From: Avichristensenella sp031550095
GTDB lineage: Bacteria; Bacillota; Clostridia; Christensenellales; Aristaeellaceae
Length of the DNA: 24,477 nucleotides
NCBI GenBank assembly: GCA_031550095.1
Contig: JAVBOX010000149.1
Span: 1 to 24,477, forward strand
Direction: 5' to 3'
Every line of letters starts with the position of its first letter. Positions within the stretch are counted from its first letter, which is position 1. A model generated the notes under the pieces. That model saw only the letters and a program-made list of their open reading frames with translations, made no database searches and was not told where the DNA came from. The position numbers and the translations under genes are program-made. Shown here in pieces: positions 23,134-24,477 of this stretch.

Positions 23134-23162
23134 AGTATACGATACTTTAGCGATTTAGTCAA
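23134..23162 (-). promoter_or_regulatory. Promoter of the his operon with overlapping dyad
   Basis: Minus strand TTGACT (23162-23157), 17 bases, TATACT (23139-23134). The leader is only about 25 bases, too short for a T-box or attenuator. AGTAT (23134-23138) and ATACT (23142-23146) form a dyad over the -10 that could bind a repressor; a TrpR-like HisR/YerC-type protein is a guess. Confidence 0.7.
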
Positions 23163-23552
23163 GTGTCTTAATGAATTATCGTGAGAACGGCGGACAAGGG
23201 ACAATATTACGTGCCATGACAAAGCGCACCGTTCGAGATCTCCGCTGGGAGGATGGAAATGGAGGCGGCTTTCTCCTGGGTGCCCTTCGTCTGACAATGG
23301 GGACAGCATTCAGAACGGTGGACGCCGCATTTGCCTATGGCGCTGATCCGCCGTCCCAGGGCATGGGAACGGCGCATTGCCTCCCACTCAGGCCAGGTCT
23401 TCTTCCTGGGGCATATCATCAACCGGGCCCGTGTAACGGAGATGGCCCGCATGTTCGACAACATCGAAGGAATGCGTGCGCTCAATGAGGATACGGATGG
23501 GCTTTTATGGCTTGGAAGGTCGGTGTTCGTGATGCCAACGAGCAAACGAAGG
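23163..23552. other. Unresolved stretch between the his promoter and the ANTAR gene
   Basis: Open frames exist on both strands, with their wobble positions on the same bases, so base composition cannot choose between them. Minus reading: a TTG at 23545, seven bases after the ANTAR stop, opens 112 codons ending at 23207, with a Cys-rich stretch (KCGVHRSECCPHCQ) but an otherwise Ser/Arg-rich composition. Plus reading: from about 23223, broken by a TGA at 23293-23295, then from an ATG at 23337 through a protein-like stretch (QVFFLGHIINRARVTEMARM; FDNIEGMRALNEDTDG) that runs into the antisense of the ANTAR gene. The second looks more like a real protein, perhaps a decayed gene fragment. I do not recognise either. 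Confidence 0.3.
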
Positions 23553-24110
23553 TTAACCCTCGTAGGTTTTGATGATTTCTTCCGCAGCCGCCCTCTTCGT
23601 GATGCGCATATCCATGGCCTGTTTTTCCAAGTACCGGTGTGCCTCCGGCTCTGTCATGGAGAGATAGGAAATGAGGAGGTATTTGGCCCGGTCCACAATG
23701 CGGATATCCTCAATTTTTTGCCGCAACCGCCTGTTCTCCCGCAGGAGGGCATCCCGCCGATCCTTGGCGGCCTGGGCAAGCCGGATGGCTCCCTGAAAAA
23801 GCGGCCTGTGAATAGGTTTTGCCAGGATGAAAATCCCCAGACCCCGGAGCCTGCCCTCGGTTGTCTCTGTCAACTCCGCCTTGATCAGCAGCAAAACTTC
23901 GGACTGGCCTTCCCGGGCAACCTTTCCGGCAAGCGCTTCCCCGCTGGCGTCCGGCAGCGGCGCGTTGATAACGCATAGATCGGGGGCATCGCCCCGCAAC
24001 CTCGCCTCCGCCTCCTCAGCTGACTGGACGATTTCTACATGGAAGATGCCGGCCTGCAGAAGAAGCGCGGATAGGGAAGCGGCACTCTGCTCACCACGGG
24101 AAACGACCAA
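23553..24110 (-). CDS. ANTAR-domain response regulator with atypical receiver
   Basis: 185 aa from the TTG at 24110. Residues 1 to about 112 form a receiver-like domain; the phosphoacceptor Asp position is N49 (LCVINAPLPDASG), while the conserved Lys remains (ILAKP). A helical linker (RRDALLRENRRLRQKIED) leads to the RNA-binding ANTAR domain (about 130-185: AKYLLISYLSMTEPEAHRYLEKQAMD). ANTAR proteins prevent transcription termination by binding paired hairpins in leader RNA, often of nitrogen genes in Clostridia. The start is unsettled: GGGGGGAGG (24133-24141) is 22 bases from the TTG, but a CTG at 24128 and an ATC at 24122 are closer in the same open frame and would add HSALVVS, typical of the family start. 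The gene has its own promoter and a leader of about 170 bases. Confidence 0.85.
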   Translation of the reverse strand: MVVSRGEQSAASLSALLLQAGIFHVEIVQSAEEAEARLRGDAPDLCVINAPLPDASGEALAGKVAREGQSEVLLLIKAELTETTEGRLRGLGIFILAKPIHRPLFQGAIRLAQAAKDRRDALLRENRRLRQKIEDIRIVDRAKYLLISYLSMTEPEAHRYLEKQAMDMRITKRAAAEEIIKTYEG

Positions 24111-24122
24111 GGCGCTATGGAT

Positions 24123-24291
24123 AGCCAGACTGCCTCCCCCCTTTAAAAAGAGCGCTCAACATCGGGCGCAAATTAATTTTAGGATGCTTCGCGCTGTCGT
24201 CCGTTCCGGCGAGGAAGCAATCCATCCACGGGGTACCCTGAACGCGCTTATCCCATTAGGGCGCGTTTCTTTGAAACACACCCTGACCATG
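24123..24291 (-). promoter_or_regulatory. Long structured leader of the ANTAR gene
   Basis: Between the promoter and the coding region about 170 bases can fold into several hairpins: GTTTC/GAAAC with a 3-base loop (24265-24277); ACGCGC/GCGCGT with an inner CC/GG (24242-24266); a nine-pair stem with one bulged base (24182-24190 with 24214-24223); and a small GAGCGCTC palindrome followed by five T on the minus strand near 24146-24158. It does not match a riboswitch I know. An attenuator controlled by the ANTAR protein itself is possible, but I cannot show the hexaloop pair that such proteins bind. Confidence 0.4.
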
Positions 24292-24297
24292 TAAGCT

Positions 24298-24325
24298 AGT
24301 ATAGGCGAAAGCCCGTGCTTGTCAA
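24298..24325 (-). promoter_or_regulatory. Promoter of the ANTAR gene
   Basis: Minus strand perfect TTGACA (24325-24320), 16 bases, TATACT (24303-24298). Transcription should start near 24291. Confidence 0.75.
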
Positions 24326-24345
24326 GGGAGCGGTGAAAAGCTCCC
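24326..24345. promoter_or_regulatory. 6-bp dyad between the two divergent promoters
   Basis: GGGAGC (24326-24331) and GCTCCC (24340-24345) are perfect arms around eight bases. The dyad touches the -35 of the ANTAR promoter and lies about 30 bases before the -35 of trmL, so it could be a shared operator. It has no T-run in either direction. Confidence 0.3.
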
Positions 24346-24374
24346 AATGGCCTTGGCGCTTGTCACTTTCCTCC

Positions 24375-24403
24375 TTGCGTCCCCGGCCGTTTCCCGCTAT
24401 ACT
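24375..24403 (+). promoter_or_regulatory. Promoter of trmL, predicting a leaderless mRNA
   Basis: TTGCGT (24375-24380), 17 bases, TATACT (24398-24403). The usual distance places the RNA start on or next to the A of the ATG at 24410. No ribosome binding site precedes that ATG. Confidence 0.6.
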
Positions 24404-24409
24404 TATCCC

Positions 24410-24477
24410 ATGTTTCATATTGTTTTAGTGGAACCCGAAATCCCCCAGAACACGGGCAACATCGCCCGCACCTGCGC
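24410..24477 (+). CDS. trmL: tRNA (cytidine/uridine(34)-2'-O)-methyltransferase, first 22 codons
   Basis: Partial; the gene runs off the right edge. The visible start MFHIVLVEPEIPQNTGNIAR matches the conserved N-terminus of TrmL, a small SPOUT methyltransferase that methylates the ribose of the wobble base in leucine tRNAs. VLxEPEIPxNTGNIxR is the part of the fold that lines the active site. It is divergent from the ANTAR gene, with no visible ribosome site, so it is probably translated from a leaderless or nearly leaderless mRNA. Confidence 0.88.
   Translation, partial: MFHIVLVEPEIPQNTGNIARTC

Noticed and set aside
23293..23295. TGA read as selenocysteine in the plus-strand frame before the ANTAR gene
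   Set aside because: No conserved context, no visible SECIS-like element and no recognised selenoprotein family; a decayed or non-coding frame is simpler.
1..24477. tRNA, rRNA, CRISPR array, insertion sequence or prophage
   Set aside because: No cloverleaf, no rRNA-like stretch, no regular direct repeats with spacers and no transposase or phage protein was recognised in any frame.

Overview
The window looks like chromosomal DNA from a moderately GC-rich member of the Bacillota, most likely class Clostridia. The evidence is: strong AGGAGG-type ribosome binding sites; sigma-A promoters of TTGACA/TATAAT type; a short-form HisG that needs HisZ; a MetA with glutamate at position 111; an ANTAR regulator with a Clostridia-style receiver; a DegV protein; and an RsfA-like Myb regulator. 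No plasmid, phage, transposase, CRISPR array, tRNA or rRNA was seen.

Layout from left to right. Positions 1-291 are non-coding and carry several short hairpins, two of them in tandem with nearly the same loop. Then come gdhA and a ferredoxin-type aldo/keto reductase as one leftward operon (292-2781). A divergent RsfA-like Myb regulator and an EamA transporter/nitroreductase pair run rightward (2943-5239). They converge on metA and a degenerate GGDEF protein (5250-7497, leftward). An M20 amidohydrolase (rightward) overlaps the tail of a convergent AraM-like gene that has lost its metal ligands (7672-10109). A DeoR regulator (rightward) meets a membrane-anchored AraC regulator and a DegV protein (10334-14195). 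A collagen-like/seven-bladed YVTN propeller protein follows (14408-15574). The largest block is a complete-looking leftward histidine operon, hisZ-G-D-C-B-H-A-F-IE (15701-23102). The right end holds an unresolved stretch (23163-23552), an ANTAR response regulator behind a long structured leader, and the first 22 codons of a leaderless-looking trmL.

How the genes work together. The his operon encodes the route from PRPP and ATP to histidine, except for a histidinol-phosphate phosphatase, which must lie elsewhere. Nearly every junction overlaps, so its products are probably made by coupled translation. GdhA supplies glutamate and MetA opens methionine synthesis, so the window is rich in nitrogen and amino-acid metabolism; an ANTAR regulator fits that setting. 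The other genes are mainly regulators and single enzymes.

Most unusual points: (a) three or four promoters carry perfect inverted repeats that embrace the -10 region, and in two of them one arm lies on the ribosome binding site; (b) several proteins keep a recognisable fold but have lost catalytic residues (AraM-like, GGDEF, aldo/keto reductase, ANTAR receiver); (c) the collagen-propeller fusion; (d) the structured leader in front of the ANTAR gene. Clear intrinsic terminators are almost absent; convergent genes overlap or lie very close. All functional statements rest on reading motifs by eye; no database search was run.
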